In this document: positions 22,396 to 22,730 of the stretch, piece after piece
How the letters are laid out: each line of letters opens with the position of its first letter
Position numbering within the stretch: the first letter of the stretch is position 1
IMG/VR virus record: IMGVR_UViG_3300035703_000422
Span: 1 to 22,730 of that record
Length of the DNA: 22,730 bases
Strand: one strand, 5' to 3'
From: a virus
Translations under genes and position numbers: made by a program
Notes under the pieces: model-generated
The model's input: only the letters and a program-made list of their open reading frames with translations
The model's database searches: none
What the model was told of the DNA's origin: nothing

Positions 22396-22407
22396 TCGAC
22401 CACCGGA

Positions 22408-22730
22408 CTATTTGTCCGCGCGATCCTCTTGCACGATCAGCGAGTTACCGTCGATTGTGTGTCCCACGCTGTGGGGAACACGCGATATCCCGATGTTGAA
22501 CGTGATGCCTGAGCGCTGCTCGACAGCCTGTTGCTCGCCCCACTTCTGCGGGCGCAGCTTGGCGGCTACCCACTTGCGGGCGTCCATGCGCAACCGGGCA
22601 GCCTGTATCTGCTCAAGGGTCCCAAACTGGGACTCGTCGGCGATCTCGACAATCTCGTCGGCGAGCGAGTCGGCGCGGTCTTCGTGCGCGCGTGCGTAGC
22701 GCTGCATGAAATCTTTCTGCTCACGCAGCC
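22408..22730 (-). CDS. terS: Terminase small subunit, Sf6-like (N-terminus outside window)
   Basis: The frame is open from the right edge to a TAG at 22410-22408, giving 107 visible residues; an internal ATG at 22707 is probably not the start because the open frame and family similarity continue upstream. The sequence has DFMQRYARAHEDRADSLADE, then IVEIADES, then IQAARLRMDARKWVAAKLRP and QKWGEQQAV. This matches the Sf6 gp1-type small terminase pattern (Y-A-x-A-x-E-x-R-A-D-x-x-x-x-E-I-x-E-I-A-D, then A-R-L-R-x-D-x-R-K-W). Those segments form the oligomerisation core; the missing N-terminus would carry the helix-turn-helix DNA-binding domain. It recognises phage DNA to start packaging with TerL. 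Confidence 0.88.
   Translation of the reverse strand, partial: LREQKDFMQRYARAHEDRADSLADEIVEIADESQFGTLEQIQAARLRMDARKWVAAKLRPQKWGEQQAVEQRSGITFNIGISRVPHSVGHTIDGNSLIVQEDRADK

Larger units (their letters stand above)
22102..22407. other. 306-base gene-free control/packaging region beside terS
   Basis: No supported ORF lies here on either strand; plus-strand frames are low-complexity Arg-rich shadows. The half next to terS (22250-22400) is extremely GC-rich with CGCG/GTGCG alternation and three GCGAACAG repeats. The other half holds an odd palindrome GTACCCC/GGGGTAC, three GGGGTA(C/T) units, two CACT-x2-GTGTGA direct repeats, a TATATAT stretch and an A8 run. I see no well-spaced sigma-70 promoter and no clean terminator. 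It may carry a promoter, operator or packaging (pac/cos) signal. Confidence 0.75.

Noticed and set aside
22219-22512. 97-residue plus-strand frame across the gene-free region
   Set aside because: Low-complexity Arg/Val repeats from GC-rich DNA, and it runs antisense into terS.

Overview
This window is a block of structural, packaging and lysis genes from a tailed double-stranded DNA phage (Caudoviricetes), or from a prophage of one. Every gene I accept is on the minus strand, so the biological reading direction runs from base 22730 down to base 1. Genes are packed tightly, with many TAATG, ATGA or GTGA stop/start overlaps. There is no integrase, transposase, tRNA, rRNA or CRISPR array. The DNA looks GC-rich. 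A GH24-type lysozyme with a three-helix GTA-type holin, an Sf6-like small terminase and a portal-adaptor-nozzle style tail set suggest a short-tailed (podovirus-like) phage of a Gram-negative, probably proteobacterial, host. I see no tape-measure, sheath or baseplate gene, which fits a short tail. The host genus cannot be fixed from the sequence.

Layout in reading direction: (1) Packaging and lysis, 22730-18948: small terminase (cut by the window edge), a 306-base gene-free segment rich in short repeats, an unknown 88-residue protein, a two-helix membrane protein, a GTA-type holin, a lysozyme, a 36-residue ORF joined by ATGA to the large terminase, and the large terminase. (2) Head, 18941-14401: portal, two small proteins, a scaffold-like protein and the major capsid protein. 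The capsid gene is bracketed by a stem-loop upstream and a terminator-like hairpin downstream. (3) Connector and tail core, 14335-10560: a small protein, two adaptor-like proteins, a BppU-N-like domain protein, a 479-residue repeat protein and a 153-residue minor structural protein. (4) Fibre and tail-tip module, 10501-1: a 1249-residue fibre with a self-cleaving S74 chaperone, two small paralogues, a structural protein with a C-terminal Hint (hedgehog/intein) domain, a 57-residue GTG-start ORF, a DUF5754-like protein, an 862-residue nozzle-like protein, and a tail-tip protein with FN3, coiled-coil, CBM-like and 40-residue repeat segments that runs off the left edge.

How they work together: the terminases package DNA through the portal into a scaffold-built capsid. 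The adaptors and nozzle-like protein would close the head and form the short tail, and the fibre and tip proteins bind the host. Holin and lysozyme release progeny. The most unusual points are two predicted self-processing proteins close together (S74 fibre and Hint protein), a repeat-rich non-coding control region beside terS, a stem-loop sequence motif shared by two distant intergenic spaces, the lysis cassette placed between the two terminase genes, and two long repeat-built structural proteins.
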